From: Planctomycetia bacterium
Lineage (GTDB): Bacteria > Planctomycetota > Planctomycetia > Pirellulales > Thermoguttaceae
DNA: 64,000 nt
NCBI GenBank assembly: GCA_030527185.1
Contig: JAUNBF010000010.1
Location: 1-64,000 of the forward strand
Direction: 5' to 3'
The notes beneath the pieces were generated by a model. It was not told the DNA's origin. It did not search any database and saw nothing but the letters and a program-made list of their open reading frames with translations. Position 1 is the first letter of the stretch, and each line of letters opens with the position of its first letter. The position numbers and the translations under genes were made by a program. Shown piece by piece: positions 15,924 to 27,000 of the stretch.

Positions 15924-18900
15924 TTACCGGGAACCTTCTCCCGCAATGCCGCGAGAATAGGCTTCGAGCGTCTCCCGCCACTTTTCCGGTGGTGGTGTTT
16001 GTAACGTATTGTGCAGGAAGACTTTCCGTTGATCCTGCTGCGCTTCTCGCTCCAGTTCCCTCCGTGGCGAAAGTCCCAGGCTGCGAAACGTTCTTTCCAG
16101 TTGCCGCTGTTGCTGTGTGGAAAGATTTTTTCCTTCGGCAGTTTGGTGAATCTGCCGCCATTTTTGGAGGAATGCCATTGCCTCTTCCCGACTCCAGCCC
16201 AACTGCTTCAGGAGCGTCTCGTCGCCACGAGCCAGCATATCCTGCAAATGGTTCAGAGCCAGAAGCGTCTGTTGTCTGGCATATTCCGCATTGGCCTGAT
16301 CTGCCGTGTTTTCGTCGGCCCCATCGGGACTTCCCGGCTGGTCGGATTTCCCGTCACTCCAGCCGCTACCCCGTTCGGTGTGTTGGGAACGTTGAGCGGA
16401 GGGGGCGGTTGCGGAAGAGGGGTTGGACGCTGACGAGGGGGATTGCGAAGTTTCCATCGTGTTTCCCGGTCCTTTTTGTGACCCTTCCTGGCTGGGACGG
16501 GTGGCATCGCTGTTTCCAGCCTGTTGGGGATTGGAAAAACCGGTTTTTTCATCGGTGAGTTGCCCTTCGCCACCGTGGGAATCGAGAGGGCCGTCACCAC
16601 CACTGCCGGAAGGATTTCCCTCCTCATTCGGCGTATGATTTCCCGCACGTCCGATTCCCTGTTGCTGCGAATTTTCCTGTCCCCCTTTTTGCGTTCCGGG
16701 GTTCTTGTCTCTTTCCCGTGTCGTTCCTTCCGTGGAGAGGTCCCGCATCGATTCCGGGCGTGAGGAGGCATTTCCCTTCTGCGTATCGTTTCCGCTACGC
16801 TGAGACGATTTCCCCGATTCCTGCGAATGGGAGGCGTTTTCGGAAGGGGTTGGTGCCTCTTGGTTTTCCATCTCCCAGTCGCCTCCATCCTCATCCGCTT
16901 TTTCGGGGGGAGCGGAAGATTCTTGCCCTGTTCCTTTTCCGGTTGACTGATCCTGGTGTTTCAGAATTTCCTCAAACACTCCGCCAGGATCACTTTCGCC
17001 ATCTTTCGGTTGGGAAGCCGCATTTCCCCCACCATCCGACGAGTTGTCGACAATCCCGGGACGATTTTTCTGGTGCAGATTTTCCGATTCCCGCAAATTC
17101 TCTTTCTGAAAATCCTCTTTTTCACCTCCCGGTTGAGAAAAGTCATGCTGCGAAGAGGTGCCTTCCTCACTTCCCGGCCGGGCATCTTCCGGTGAGAGGG
17201 AATCGGCAGTCTCTTTTTCCCCACTTCCCTGCGGCGCAGCGTCGGGAGATTCCTCTTCACCGGGAGACGTTTCTTCCGAAACCGGGGAAGCTCCGGCAGA
17301 AGGATTTTCAGCACCATCTTCCCGCGTCTGGGACGGATTTTCCTCGCTGGAGGGTTGGGACGAATCGTTTTGCCCGGAATCATTCTTCGGATCAGAACTT
17401 TCGCGATTTCCCTCCTCATTTTTCTCTCCCTCTTCCGAAGATTCCTCACCATCGGTAGACGGGACTTCCCGCGACGAAGCGTTTTCCGGCGAAAGCGGGT
17501 CAAAATCCAGGGGAGCGACATTCGGTTCCGCCTCTCCCTCCTGATTTCCCGTCCCGGCATTTTCTTCCCCCGCTTCCGTTTCATCCTCCCCCTCCCCTTC
17601 AGGGTTTTCACGCGATGTTTCGGGCGATTCTTCCGCACCTGTCTGCGTCTCCTCCTGACTTCCTTCCCGACCATCTTCCTGCGTGGCAGAATCTTCCGCC
17701 TTTTGAGAAGAATCTACCCCGGAAGCCTGATTTTCATTCTCCTGGTTTTCGGCAGAATCGGCATTTTCCTCCTGTTTTTCCGAAAGTTCCGCCCAATGAA
17801 GTGTCCTCCAGGGGGTGGCGGCACGATTCGCCTGGGGAAGACGATTGTCGACCGCTTCGACCCACCACTGGATGGAATCTCCCGGTTTCAGATTCGCCTC
17901 GGCAGGATTCCAACGATAGTGTGTCCGAAAAGTTCCCGAAAAACCTGTTTCGGTGGTGGGCAGGAGAAATATCGGCGGAATATCGAGATTTTTCCCATTC
18001 CAACGTGCCCGAAAAGCCACTCCCCGCAGCGCAAAATCGGTATCTTCCACCTCCAGAACCACCTCCACCGACTTTCCCCACGGTAAAACGCTCCCCTCCT
18101 CAGGAAAGGTAATCAGCCGGATTTGCGGAAATCGGTCGGGCAAAACGGTGATTGGGTGCTGAGGTGGGGTAGGGCTGGATGTGTGGTTTTCGTGCGTAAA
18201 GTGCAAGGTATAAAAAAACGTTTCCGGTGTCGCTTCTTCTGCCGTGGGACGGTTCCAGGGAGAAAATTGCAGGGGCACGCGAACCGAGGCCTGGTGCGGA
18301 TTCTGCTTTGCCACTTCCAGCTTCCAACGCTTTTTTTCCGATGGATTCTGTTCCGGCCACATTTCGAGATACCCTTCGTGAATCGTGTGGCTGGCCTGAA
18401 TCTGGAGCGTCGCCTCCGTCCCCTCCCACCCCTGAAAATCCGGGCTACTCCCTTTTTGAACGGGTAATTGCATGTACGCGGGGGGGGTGAGAATCACCTC
18501 TTTCACCTCCATTCGTAACGGCGGTGCCACGTCCACCTGAAACGTTTCCGAAAAGGCGTCGCCCGCGTGAATTTCCCACGCCAACGGCGTTTGGATTCCG
18601 GCAGGCCAGTCCCCCAGAAGTGCCTCCCACCGATCTTCCGAAAGTGGCTTCATCGGCAACGTCCGGTTCACCACCTGGCGGTCGTGTGTGCTGTAAAGGA
18701 GCGTGACTTTTTCATCTGATCGCAAATGGACAATTCGGGCAGAAATCGTCAACGTTTCCCCTGCCAGTACCGTACAATTTCCCGGCAAAATCTCCTCCAG
18801 TCGAACACGTGTCGGAGCGGCGATCGTCTCCCAGGGAAAAAGTACCCGTTTCACCGATGTCCACGAACTTTTTGGCGAAAAAAAAGTATAGAAAAACAAA

Positions 18901-19466
18901 GTCAGTAAAAGAATACCCAGAAAAATTCCCTGCCGCAGGAGGTGTCTTGCCCCCTGAAAAGAGGAGGATTCTCCCTGGCTCAAATGCTGGAGCGTCTGTT
19001 GTTCCAGCGACGTGAGAATGACCGCTGATCGTTTCCCGTTTTTCCGAAAAGAAGGCTCTTTTTTCAAGAAAAGGAGGTTCAGAAGGCGATTTTTCAGTTG
19101 TGGATTTTCTCTTTCCAGCGCATGTGCCGCGTAGAGAGGATGAATCCGGTTGCGAAGCAGTGGAAGAAGGTTTCTGAAAAAGAAGAGAAAAAATCCGCCC
19201 CAAAAAAGACCCCACAAAGTAAACCGTACCGCCATCCCCGCCTGGCACCAGTGATCCAGCAAAAGTACCACCCCCAGAAATACCGTTCCCCAGCAACTGA
19301 GCTTCAAAAGCTGCGTCGCCCACTCCTGCCAGTAAATTTGCTGGCGGGTTTCTTCCAGTTTTCTCTGAATCATCAGGAAATTTTTTTCAGGTACGATGGA
19401 TGGCGGTATTTTGGACATGGGGGATATAATGGAAAAAAGGATGAGAACCGAATTTTCTCCCTCCAT
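15924..19466 (-). CDS. Giant membrane protein with long low-complexity region
   Basis: 1180 residues. I do not recognise a named function. Three membrane segments lie at about residues 53-71, 79-97 and 179-196, so most of the chain is outside the cytoplasm. Residues 200-565 form beta-rich, Ig-like modules. Residues 570-1020 are almost entirely Glu, Ser, Gly, Asn, Gln, Asp and Pro, with few hydrophobic residues, so probably a disordered acidic spacer. A helical C-terminal segment (about 1055-1180) has regular heptads. The plan resembles large planctomycete proteins loosely related to the DUF4175 group, usually near MoxR/BatA genes, but those genes are not here. The start at 19466 has an AGGATAAAATG ribosome site; the ATGs at 19418 and 19373 lack one. 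Divergent from dnaK. Confidence 0.75.
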   Translation of the reverse strand: MEGENSVLILFSIISPMSKIPPSIVPEKNFLMIQRKLEETRQQIYWQEWATQLLKLSCWGTVFLGVVLLLDHWCQAGMAVRFTLWGLFWGGFFLFFFRNLLPLLRNRIHPLYAAHALERENPQLKNRLLNLLFLKKEPSFRKNGKRSAVILTSLEQQTLQHLSQGESSSFQGARHLLRQGIFLGILLLTLFFYTFFSPKSSWTSVKRVLFPWETIAAPTRVRLEEILPGNCTVLAGETLTISARIVHLRSDEKVTLLYSTHDRQVVNRTLPMKPLSEDRWEALLGDWPAGIQTPLAWEIHAGDAFSETFQVDVAPPLRMEVKEVILTPPAYMQLPVQKGSSPDFQGWEGTEATLQIQASHTIHEGYLEMWPEQNPSEKKRWKLEVAKQNPHQASVRVPLQFSPWNRPTAEEATPETFFYTLHFTHENHTSSPTPPQHPITVLPDRFPQIRLITFPEEGSVLPWGKSVEVVLEVEDTDFALRGVAFRARWNGKNLDIPPIFLLPTTETGFSGTFRTHYRWNPAEANLKPGDSIQWWVEAVDNRLPQANRAATPWRTLHWAELSEKQEENADSAENQENENQASGVDSSQKAEDSATQEDGREGSQEETQTGAEESPETSRENPEGEGEDETEAGEENAGTGNQEGEAEPNVAPLDFDPLSPENASSREVPSTDGEESSEEGEKNEEGNRESSDPKNDSGQNDSSQPSSEENPSQTREDGAENPSAGASPVSEETSPGEEESPDAAPQGSGEKETADSLSPEDARPGSEEGTSSQHDFSQPGGEKEDFQKENLRESENLHQKNRPGIVDNSSDGGGNAASQPKDGESDPGGVFEEILKHQDQSTGKGTGQESSAPPEKADEDGGDWEMENQEAPTPSENASHSQESGKSSQRSGNDTQKGNASSRPESMRDLSTEGTTRERDKNPGTQKGGQENSQQQGIGRAGNHTPNEEGNPSGSGGDGPLDSHGGEGQLTDEKTGFSNPQQAGNSDATRPSQEGSQKGPGNTMETSQSPSSASNPSSATAPSAQRSQHTERGSGWSDGKSDQPGSPDGADENTADQANAEYARQQTLLALNHLQDMLARGDETLLKQLGWSREEAMAFLQKWRQIHQTAEGKNLSTQQQRQLERTFRSLGLSPRRELEREAQQDQRKVFLHNTLQTPPPEKWRETLEAYSRGIAGEGSR

Positions 19467-19810
19467 TTTATCCTATTTTCGGGAAAAAATCCATCCTGAA
19501 ATGCGAAAATCGGGTAAAAAAAGCAAAAAACTGACAAAATGTCAGCCGGAAGAGGGGTGGAGAAAGTGAGGGTGTTCTTTTTAAGTGTTTGAAAAATAAC
19601 AACTTGCGGAAAATTTGGAAGGAATATTGAATTGGAACAGGATTTGCTACTCTGAAAGGTACAAGCCATTTTGGCATAACAAAATTTGGCAAGGATGATA
19701 GAATTACCGGAAATTTCCATGAAACGTCCGAGGCATGACGCGAATCGATCTCATGAGAAGTTCGGGAAGGAAATTTCAAAGGGAAGAATATACTGAAGGA
19801 GAAACTTATT
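19467..19810. other. Divergent intergenic region before dnaK
   Basis: 344 bases between the giant membrane protein gene and dnaK. No open frame of note, no RNA gene and no CIRCE inverted repeat was seen. A weak promoter for dnaK may lie at 19671-19699 (TTGGCA, 17 bases, GATGAT). Confidence 0.5.
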
Positions 19811-21727
19811 ATGGCACAAGGCGAAAAGATTATTGGAATTGATCTGGGAACCACCAACTCGGTCGTTGCGGTGATGGAAGGCAAAGAAGCGAAAGTCATC
19901 CCGAACGCGGAAGGGAATCGTTTAACCCCCAGCGTGGTGGCCTTTACCGACAATGGCGAAGTCCTGGTTGGGGAATTGGCTCGTCGTCAGGCGGTGACGA
20001 ACCCCCACCGGACGATTAGTTCCATCAAGCGTTTTATGGGACGTCGGCATGGTGAAGTGAGCGACGAAGAAAAGACGGTTGCTTATAAAGTTGTGGGCGG
20101 ACCGGAAGATTACGTGAAAGTGGATGTGGATGGCAAAGACTATACTCCACCGGAAATCTCCGCGAAAACGTTGCGGAAACTGAAGGAATCGGCAGAAGCC
20201 TATCTCGGCCACAAAGTGAACAAGGCGGTGATTACCGTCCCGGCTTATTTCAACGATGCTCAGCGTCAGGCCACCAAAGACGCAGGCCAAATTGCCGGTT
20301 TGGAAGTGATGCGAATCATCAACGAACCGACGGCGGCTTCGCTGGCGTATGGGCTGGATAAGAAAGCGGCGGAAAAGATTGTGGTGTTTGACCTGGGTGG
20401 TGGAACGTTTGACGTTTCCATTCTGGAAGTGGCGGACGGCGTTTTCCGCGTCATCAGTACCAGCGGCGACGGGCACCTCGGCGGCGACGATTTTGACAAT
20501 GCGTTGGTCAATTACGTGGCAGACAATTTCCAGAAACAAAACGGAATTGACTTGCGAAAAGACCCCATGGCATTGCAACGTTTGCAGGAAGCGTGCGAAA
20601 AGGCCAAAAAAGAGTTGAGTTCGGCACAAATGACCGACATCAATCTCCCCTTCATCACGGCGGACGCGTCGGGACCGAAACACTTGATGGAAAAGATTAC
20701 CCGTGCCCAGTTTGAGCAGTTGGTGGATCACCTGATCGAACGTTGTCGCGGACCGGTGAATCAGTGTTTGAAAGATGCCCATTTGACGCCGAAAGATATT
20801 GACGAAGTGGTTCTGGTTGGTGGTTCGACGCGAATTCCGAAAGTGCAGGAACTGGTAAAGTCCATCTTCGGAAAAGAGCCACACAAGGGTGTCAATCCCG
20901 ACGAAGTGGTGGCGATCGGTGCCGCGATTCAGGGTGGTGTTTTGGCAGGTGAGGTGCAGGATATTCTGCTGTTGGACGTGACGCCGCTTTCGCTCGGAAT
21001 CGAGACGTTGGGTGGAATCATGACGAAGCTGGTGGAACGCAATACGACGATTCCCACCGAGAAGAAACAGGTTTTCAGCACTGCCGACGACAACCAGAAT
21101 GCCGTTACGGTCAAGGTTTATCAGGGCGAACGGGAAATGGCCGCGGACAACCGTCTGTTGGGTCAGTTCAATCTGGATGGCATTCCGCCGGCGCCGCGTG
21201 GTGTTCCGCAGATCGAAGTCTGTTTCGACATCGACGCGAATGGAATTTTGAACGTTTCGGCCAAAGACCTCGGAACGAATCGGGAACAGAAGGTTCGGAT
21301 TGAGCAATCGGCCGGGCTTTCGGAGGACGAGATCAAGAAAATGCAGCGAGACGCGGAGTCCCATGCGGCAGAAGACAAGAAACGTCGTGAATTGGCGGAA
21401 TTGCGGAACCATACCGAGTCGCTTTGCTGGCAGTTGGAGAAGTTGGTGAAGGAAAACGAGTCCACCATGTCCGACGCGGATAAAACAGCCATCAACGGGG
21501 CAATTGAGAATGCCCGAAATGCCGCGAAGGGGGAGGATGTGGAAGCGATCAAGTCCGCGTTGCAGAATTTGGAACAGACTTCCCATGCGTTTGCCCAGAC
21601 GTTGTACCAGAAACAGCAGACTGCCGGAGCCACTCCAGGTGCGGAAAATACCGCGAATACGGCGGATAGCAATCCATCTTCGTCGCAGGACGACGATACG
21701 ATCGACGCGGAATTTGAAGTGAAATAG
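19811..21727 (+). CDS. dnaK: Chaperone DnaK (Hsp70)
   Basis: 638 residues, full length. ATP-driven chaperone working with DnaJ and GrpE. The ATPase domain begins [35 protein letters not shown] and [14 protein letters not shown] are the phosphate and adenosine motifs. The peptide-binding domain starts near residue 385 ([17 protein letters not shown]), and a helical lid ends in an acidic [12 protein letters not shown] tail typical of DnaK. Ribosome site GAAGGAG. No grpE or dnaJ is adjacent, so it is a stand-alone gene here. It ends in a strong terminator at 21761. Confidence 0.98.
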   Translation: MAQGEKIIGIDLGTTNSVVAVMEGKEAKVIPNAEGNRLTPSVVAFTDNGEVLVGELARRQAVTNPHRTISSIKRFMGRRHGEVSDEEKTVAYKVVGGPEDYVKVDVDGKDYTPPEISAKTLRKLKESAEAYLGHKVNKAVITVPAYFNDAQRQATKDAGQIAGLEVMRIINEPTAASLAYGLDKKAAEKIVVFDLGGGTFDVSILEVADGVFRVISTSGDGHLGGDDFDNALVNYVADNFQKQNGIDLRKDPMALQRLQEACEKAKKELSSAQMTDINLPFITADASGPKHLMEKITRAQFEQLVDHLIERCRGPVNQCLKDAHLTPKDIDEVVLVGGSTRIPKVQELVKSIFGKEPHKGVNPDEVVAIGAAIQGGVLAGEVQDILLLDVTPLSLGIETLGGIMTKLVERNTTIPTEKKQVFSTADDNQNAVTVKVYQGEREMAADNRLLGQFNLDGIPPAPRGVPQIEVCFDIDANGILNVSAKDLGTNREQKVRIEQSAGLSEDEIKKMQRDAESHAAEDKKRRELAELRNHTESLCWQLEKLVKENESTMSDADKTAINGAIENARNAAKGEDVEAIKSALQNLEQTSHAFAQTLYQKQQTAGATPGAENTANTADSNPSSSQDDDTIDAEFEVK

Positions 21728-21760
21728 TTTTGAGGAGGAATCTTCTCCTTCAACCTTCGA

Positions 21761-21793
21761 CGGCAGGCAGAGTTTTCTACCTGCCGTTTTTTT
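21761..21793 (+). terminator. Intrinsic terminator of dnaK
   Basis: Stem CGGCAGG (21761-21767) with CCTGCCG (21780-21786), then seven T (21787-21793). It lies between convergent dnaK and the glycosidase gene. Confidence 0.85.
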
Positions 21794-21799
21794 GTTTCT

Positions 21800-23287
21800 T
21801 TATTTTTCTGGCATGACGAGCCGTTTTTCGGTGATGTAAACCGGAGCGTCGTAGACAGGCATCTCTTTCAGAGTGAGCGTATCCCCCTCTTTCACCATCC
21901 GCTCGGCAGGAATTTCATAAATGGCACACGTTACCGTATCGACCCAGACTGGCTCCTCGAAAGTGACCCCTTGCAACGTCAAATTTCCCGGCGTGGTGAG
22001 ATTTTCATTCTCAGGATAGCTGGAACAATCCCAGTACGCCACCAGTGGAATGTTGGTCTCCTTCTGGCGGAAGGTATAAACGGCCGTCTTTTTCGCACAA
22101 TCAAGTTGGGCATCCATTTTTTCAGGCACAATCGACGCGTCGAAAACGGACGCGATTCCCTGCAAGGAATAATACGCCGGTTTGATTTTCAGCACCTGAA
22201 AATCTTCGTTGCACTTGATCAGTCCCATCCGCTTCATGAAACGGTCGTCGCGCGTCCGAATCCAGATCGGATCGACGAATTTGGTATAACGATGTGGCTG
22301 GTCGTAGGCAGGATCGTAGAACGTGAAAACGAGCGTCTCGATTCCGTGCCCCAAATCACCAATCACACGACGGGCGTTCCATTTGCACTGCGTCAGTTCA
22401 CTGTTCCATTTGCCGGACGAAATGGGATGTGTGTTGTGAGCCTGGGAAGTCGCGCCCGATTCACCCTGCCAGATTTTGGCATTGGGAGCATACTTTTTCA
22501 CAAGGGCTTCCCATTTCTCAACTTGCGGATAGCATTCGTCGGGATTGACGCGATAATCGTGGTAAATGAACCAGGTGAAAAGGTCGATTTTTCCTCGTTT
22601 CTGGAGTTCCTGTAGATATTTTTCAGTAAACTTCATGTTCGTCCAGCAAAGTACCAGACCGGCAACGCGTGCGTCCGGGATATTCTTTTTGATCATTTCT
22701 GCGGTTCGGATGTTGTTGTCCGCCACTTTTTCCGGCGTATTTCCACGAAAACCATCCGGTTCGTTCCAGCAAGACCAGTCTTTAACATGCGAATAATGTT
22801 TGGAAAGGGCATCGACGTACCTGTCCCACGCCGCCAACGCTTCTTCGCCATGGGGAAGTCCGTCTGACAACGACGCACCGCCACCACCGGGATAAATCGG
22901 GTTCCCGTACGACGTTTCCAGCAAAACATCCATCCCCTGTTCGACCAGATAATTCACCTGTTTGTCGAGCCACTCGAAATCGTAAACCCCTTTTTGCGGC
23001 TCAATTTTGGCCCATCCGGCATGGAGCCGAATCCGCTTCACTCCCAACGGGGCAATGTACATTTTGAACTGCTCAAAGTCGCCATAATCTCGCGGAAGCA
23101 TCTCACAGCCAATGGCAATATTACTCCTGCCAACCTCTTTGGCACTGCGTGGAGTAACCGTGCCAATCCGTTGGAAACCAGGGTCGAGCGAAGACTGCAC
23201 CCGATCGTGCGTGTAATCAATCGGGATTTGTGCCGAAAGAACACCTGCCGTCAAGCAAACCAAGCCAGCCATCATCCATTTTGTCAT
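21800..23287 (-). CDS. Secreted clan GH-A glycoside hydrolase (GH39/GH5-like)
   Basis: 495 residues from the ATG at 23287, ribosome site AAAGGA. Signal peptide [20 protein letters not shown]. The barrel fold of retaining clan A glycosidases is suggested by [20 protein letters not shown] (first strands), the acid/base Glu176 in SCWNEPDGF and the likely nucleophile Glu276 in [10 protein letters not shown] small beta domain follows at the C-terminus. Family assignment (GH39, GH5 or an unclassified clan A family) is not possible by eye; the substrate is probably a plant or animal polysaccharide or oligosaccharide. It stands alone with its own promoter at 23339-23367. Confidence 0.75.
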   Translation of the reverse strand: MTKWMMAGLVCLTAGVLSAQIPIDYTHDRVQSSLDPGFQRIGTVTPRSAKEVGRSNIAIGCEMLPRDYGDFEQFKMYIAPLGVKRIRLHAGWAKIEPQKGVYDFEWLDKQVNYLVEQGMDVLLETSYGNPIYPGGGGASLSDGLPHGEEALAAWDRYVDALSKHYSHVKDWSCWNEPDGFRGNTPEKVADNNIRTAEMIKKNIPDARVAGLVLCWTNMKFTEKYLQELQKRGKIDLFTWFIYHDYRVNPDECYPQVEKWEALVKKYAPNAKIWQGESGATSQAHNTHPISSGKWNSELTQCKWNARRVIGDLGHGIETLVFTFYDPAYDQPHRYTKFVDPIWIRTRDDRFMKRMGLIKCNEDFQVLKIKPAYYSLQGIASVFDASIVPEKMDAQLDCAKKTAVYTFRQKETNIPLVAYWDCSSYPENENLTTPGNLTLQGVTFEEPVWVDTVTCAIYEIPAERMVKEGDTLTLKEMPVYDAPVYITEKRLVMPEK

Positions 23288-23338
23288 GAAATTTCCTTTC
23301 TTTTTATAAAACGTTCCTTCAATTTCCCCAAAAATTCC

Positions 23339-23367
23339 ATAATAACCTTTTCCCCCTCCCATGTCAA
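23339..23367 (-). promoter_or_regulatory. Promoter of the glycosidase at 21800-23287
   Basis: Minus strand TTGACA (23362-23367), 17-base spacer, TATTAT (23339-23344), about 45 bases before the first expected transcribed codons. Confidence 0.75.
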
Positions 23368-23776
23368 GGAGCCAACATGGGTAACGATTTCCATTCCAAC
23401 TAATTAGGTTAGAAGATGAAAATGCTATTTGAAAAGGTCTCATTGGGCAGGCGTTTGCGCGACTCACGTCGAAAGCCGAGAGTGGCTTTCCCGACGACGA
23501 TGGAAAAACCGCATTATTCATTACGTGGCAGGCTTCAGCAACGCGACGCGAACTACTGTGAACGGTGCGGTAGCACCACGTCGCTCCCGGTCACACGGTG
23601 TTCAAAGATTTTTACTTGTGGCTACACCGCGATTGCTTTTGTATCGTACGATGATTTATTCATTTTTGCATCTTTAACACAGCACAAAAAAACAATATGG
23701 AGATGGTATTTTTTGCAAAACCACTCAAATTTCACTTAAAACCTCTAAATTTTCAAGAAAATTTTTCAGGAAATGG

Positions 23777-23805
23777 TTGCAATTTTGGGTAAAAGAGGTT
23801 ATACT
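23777..23805 (+). promoter_or_regulatory. Promoter of the leader and repeat protein
   Basis: TTGCAA (23777-23782), 17 bases, TATACT (23800-23805). Transcription from here would give a leader of about 270 bases before the ATG at 24085. Confidence 0.7.
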
Positions 23806-23851
23806 GTAAAATAGTTTTGTGAGAAGGCAGTAGCGGCATTCAAAAAAATGG

Positions 23852-23966
23852 CTATTTTACCCCCCCCCCCCAGCTTTTCCTGTTTTGACTTTCAATAACG
23901 AGAACGCTTTTTTCCAGATGAAAAAAGTGGGGGGGGCTTTGTGGGGTAAAAAAATAGTCTTTTTTT
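23852..23966 (+). promoter_or_regulatory. Putative attenuator hairpin with C12/G8 tracts
   Basis: The left arm CTATTTTACCCC with twelve C (23860-23871) can pair with the right arm: eight G at 23929-23936 and GGGGTAAAAAAATAG at 23943-23957. Seven T follow at 23960-23966, as in a factor-independent terminator. Just before, a short frame at 23848-23889 would encode MAILPPPPQLFLF, its four prolines made by the C tract. The structure lies between the promoter at 23777 and the gene at 24085. Function is inferred. Confidence 0.45.
23860..23871 (+). repeat. Mononucleotide tract C12
   Basis: Twelve consecutive C in the leader of the PEP-CTERM repeat protein at 24085. Matching runs of G (eight at 23929-23936) lie 57 bases downstream. 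Confidence 0.95.
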
Positions 23967-24084
23967 CTCTCTTTCATGCCTGTTTTTTGGAAATTTCTAA
24001 AAAGAATCCATGCGAATATCTTTCCGCCGTGCTGAAGTATGGTTATCATCAGAGTACCTCTCTTTTTGAATAGGAGTAGAAGTC

Positions 24085-27000
24085 ATGTCAGAAATTCGAT
24101 CCATTTTTTGTCAAAATGCCTGGAAAAAGGGTTTTCAGGGATGGAGTTGTGCAGTAATTTTGGGAATGGTGGTGGCGGTGCTGCTGGGTGAGAATCTTTC
24201 CGCCGCAATTTATACGGTGAATACGGCAGCCAATTATTCGAGCCTGTCCCCCACCCCTCAAACCGGAGACAGTATTCAGCTAAACGCCGCTTTAACTATT
24301 GATTCGGCCAATCCGCTGGCAGATATTCAGACGTCTGGGAGTGCGTCTCTGTTGTTTTCAACGGGATCTCTTGTCGTGGGGAACATTACTCAGGGGTCAC
24401 ACATGCCGTTGAATACGAACGCGAATACCGTGACACTTTCCGGCAACATCGTTCAACCTTCTATAGTTGGGGACCTCATCACCCTGGCCAAACAGGGAAC
24501 CGGGACGCTCATTCTGACGGGGAATAATAATGGAATGGCGGGGCGATTTCGGATCAGCGAGGGAAACATTCAGTTGGGGGATGGGACGACGAATCCCACG
24601 TTTGCCAATTTGCAGTATTTCCACTTGCAGGAAGGGACCAATCTTGTGTTTAACGTCCAGTCTTCCGCGGACAATCCTTATATTCACACAACGACAACGA
24701 CGTACAATACGTTGAATGATTATACGGTGAGAACTGGGGCGAAGATCCAGATTGCCAATGGTTACGTTCAGTGGCAGGCAGGAGCGACCGATGTGGATAT
24801 TCAGGTCGATGCTGGAAAAACGTTGGATTGGAACGTGGCGACAGAGGGGACGACCGAAACGTTTGGAAAGTCGATTTCCGGCGAAGGAGCTTTCGTGAAA
24901 AGTGGCGATGGGGAATTGGTGCTTACGAACAAAAGTAGCTATACAGGTGGGACGACGGTGAAGGAAGGAACCCTGACGTTAAAACCTACCAGTGGAACGG
25001 TTTTGCCTGGATATACGAATTCTGAAGGGACGCGGGTGCAATATCCGGTTACTGTCGAAGAAGGTGCCACGCTGAATGTTGCCACGAATGGCGCGTTCGG
25101 AAACAATCAGGAATGCCCCTCTCTGTTGACGCTCAATGGCGGGACGCTGCGAAATTCTTCCGCCGCTCATATTACGGTTGGCAACATCACCATGAACAAC
25201 GGAACGCTTATCAGCAATACCACTTCCACAACAGACTATGGGAACTTCATTCTCGACGCTCGTGTGGTGGCTTCTGGCACGAACAACCTTATCCAGGCCA
25301 ATTCGCTTACGGCTGGTTTTCGGTTGAGCAGCGGTATCGATGTTGGTGAAAATGCCTCTTTGACGATCGACGCGGTGATTCAGCAAACCAGTACAGGTAC
25401 CGCACCGAGCAAGATCATTACCAAAACGGGAGTGGGGGATCTGATTTTTACGAAAGCCAATACCTACGAGCCTGGCACGGTCATTCAGGCTGGGCGGCTG
25501 ATTTTGCGAGAGGAAGGGACGCTGGGAACCGGGGATGTGACGATCGCTTATTTAGGTGCGCTACAACTGGAAAATGGGGAGACGCTAGCCAATAACATGA
25601 AGCTTACGGGGGGAGGGACGACGTTTGTTCCCGATGTGCAGAATCCCGAAGATGGGAGAAATTCGGGAGTGATCTATTTTCGAAAATCGGCGGAACTGAC
25701 CGGAACTCTCACCAGTACCGATGCGGTGGGGATCCGCGTGGCCAACGGGGAAACCGGGACAATTTCGGGCAATTTTTCCCACCAACCAACGGAACTAGCA
25801 ATCCAACCGTTTGCGAAATATGGTCTCGGAACGTTGATTTTATCGGGCGAGAATAATTCGTTGACGGGGGATGTTCGTGTCTATGCCGGAACGCTGCAAA
25901 CGAACGCGAAATCCCTTTCGCAGGCCAACCAGATAATGGTGGACGCAGACAGCATGCTGAATTTGAACGTTGCCGGAAATATTTCCGAAACTTTGAATAA
26001 AGTGGTTACGGGAGCAGGGACTCTGGTGAAAAGCGGTGCGGGAGAAGTGATTTTGGGAGCGAAAGGGACGTACACTGGTGGAACGGAGGTTCGGGAAGGA
26101 ACCCTGACGCTCACTCACACGGCAAACAATATGGGCACTCTCCCAACTCTCCAACCAGTGACCGTGTATCAGGACGCGGTGTTGAAAGTTTCGGTAAATG
26201 GAGCCATGGGACATGCCTCGCATTTCCCCTCTGCCATCACGTTGTATGGTGGAACGCTGCTCAATGCGTCGACGTCCCACATCACCACGACCGCCACGAA
26301 TCTGCATGGTGCCACGCTGCGGGGGAATGGGACGGCAAGTACGTCGGAATATGGCGATTTTCTCATCGACAATACCATGACGGTGGATGTTTTGTACGAT
26401 GCCGACGGGAACGTTGTGGAACGGGTCAGCAAAATTGAAAATGGAAGCATCTCCATTCGTTTTGTGAATAACCAGAATGGAAAAATTACGGTAAAAGAGG
26501 GTGCCACGCTGGAAGTCAACGCGGATATTGTCCAAGCTCCTCAGTCGACTGCCCTTCCTGTTACCAAAGATGGAATGGGGAAGATTCTTTTTGGAGGAAA
26601 TGTGAACCATGCGGTACAGGTTACGGAAGGTTCGGTGGAGATGACTCCGACATCCGTTTTTGAGCAGCCGCTAACCATTGAGACAGGTGTTGAGGCAATG
26701 TTGGGCGGGACGAGTAATCGTTTGCTAAGCATGGATGGGCTGTGGCTGGGGCAGGAAGGATATACGCTGAAAGTCAACAGTGGAGATTTGATTTTGGGCG
26801 ATGATTTGAAACTGGCCTTGCCTACAGAAGATGTTTACTCCGGTCTGTCGTTGGATATTTTCAGCTTGGGAGACGACGCTTCGCTGAAAGATGCTTCAGG
26901 AGAGCTTCTCGATCCAGAAGCGTTTGATTGGGAACGGCTTTTGAGTTCGGATGCCATGCGACAGTTATGGAATCTCGGATTTGAGGATGGAACGTTGACA

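Larger units (their letters stand above)
23288..24084. other. Long intergenic region with two promoters and a hairpin leader
   Basis: 797 bases. It holds the leftward promoter of the glycosidase (23339), a GC-richer block at about 23440-23660 with two overlapping short frames but no convincing gene, a rightward promoter at 23777 and a long leader with C12 and G8 tracts able to fold into a terminator-like hairpin before the repeat protein at 24085. Confidence 0.6.

Noticed and set aside
16011-18112. Several plus-strand frames of 110-250 codons, Pro/Ser/Arg-rich
   Set aside because: They mirror the low-complexity acidic region of the giant minus-strand protein; composition follows from its codons.
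18480-18487. G8 run inside the giant protein gene as another switch
   Set aside because: It codes normally for Thr-Pro-Pro-Ala in the middle of a domain, is shorter than the other tracts and is not at a start or control region.
19922-21586. Long minus-strand frame of 554 codons across dnaK
   Set aside because: It is an antisense shadow of dnaK, a well-known artefact caused by its codon use. It has no ribosome site or known domain.
23885-24073. 62-codon frame just before the repeat protein
   Set aside because: It spans the hairpin right arm and T runs, its composition follows the AT-rich leader, and it has no ribosome site.
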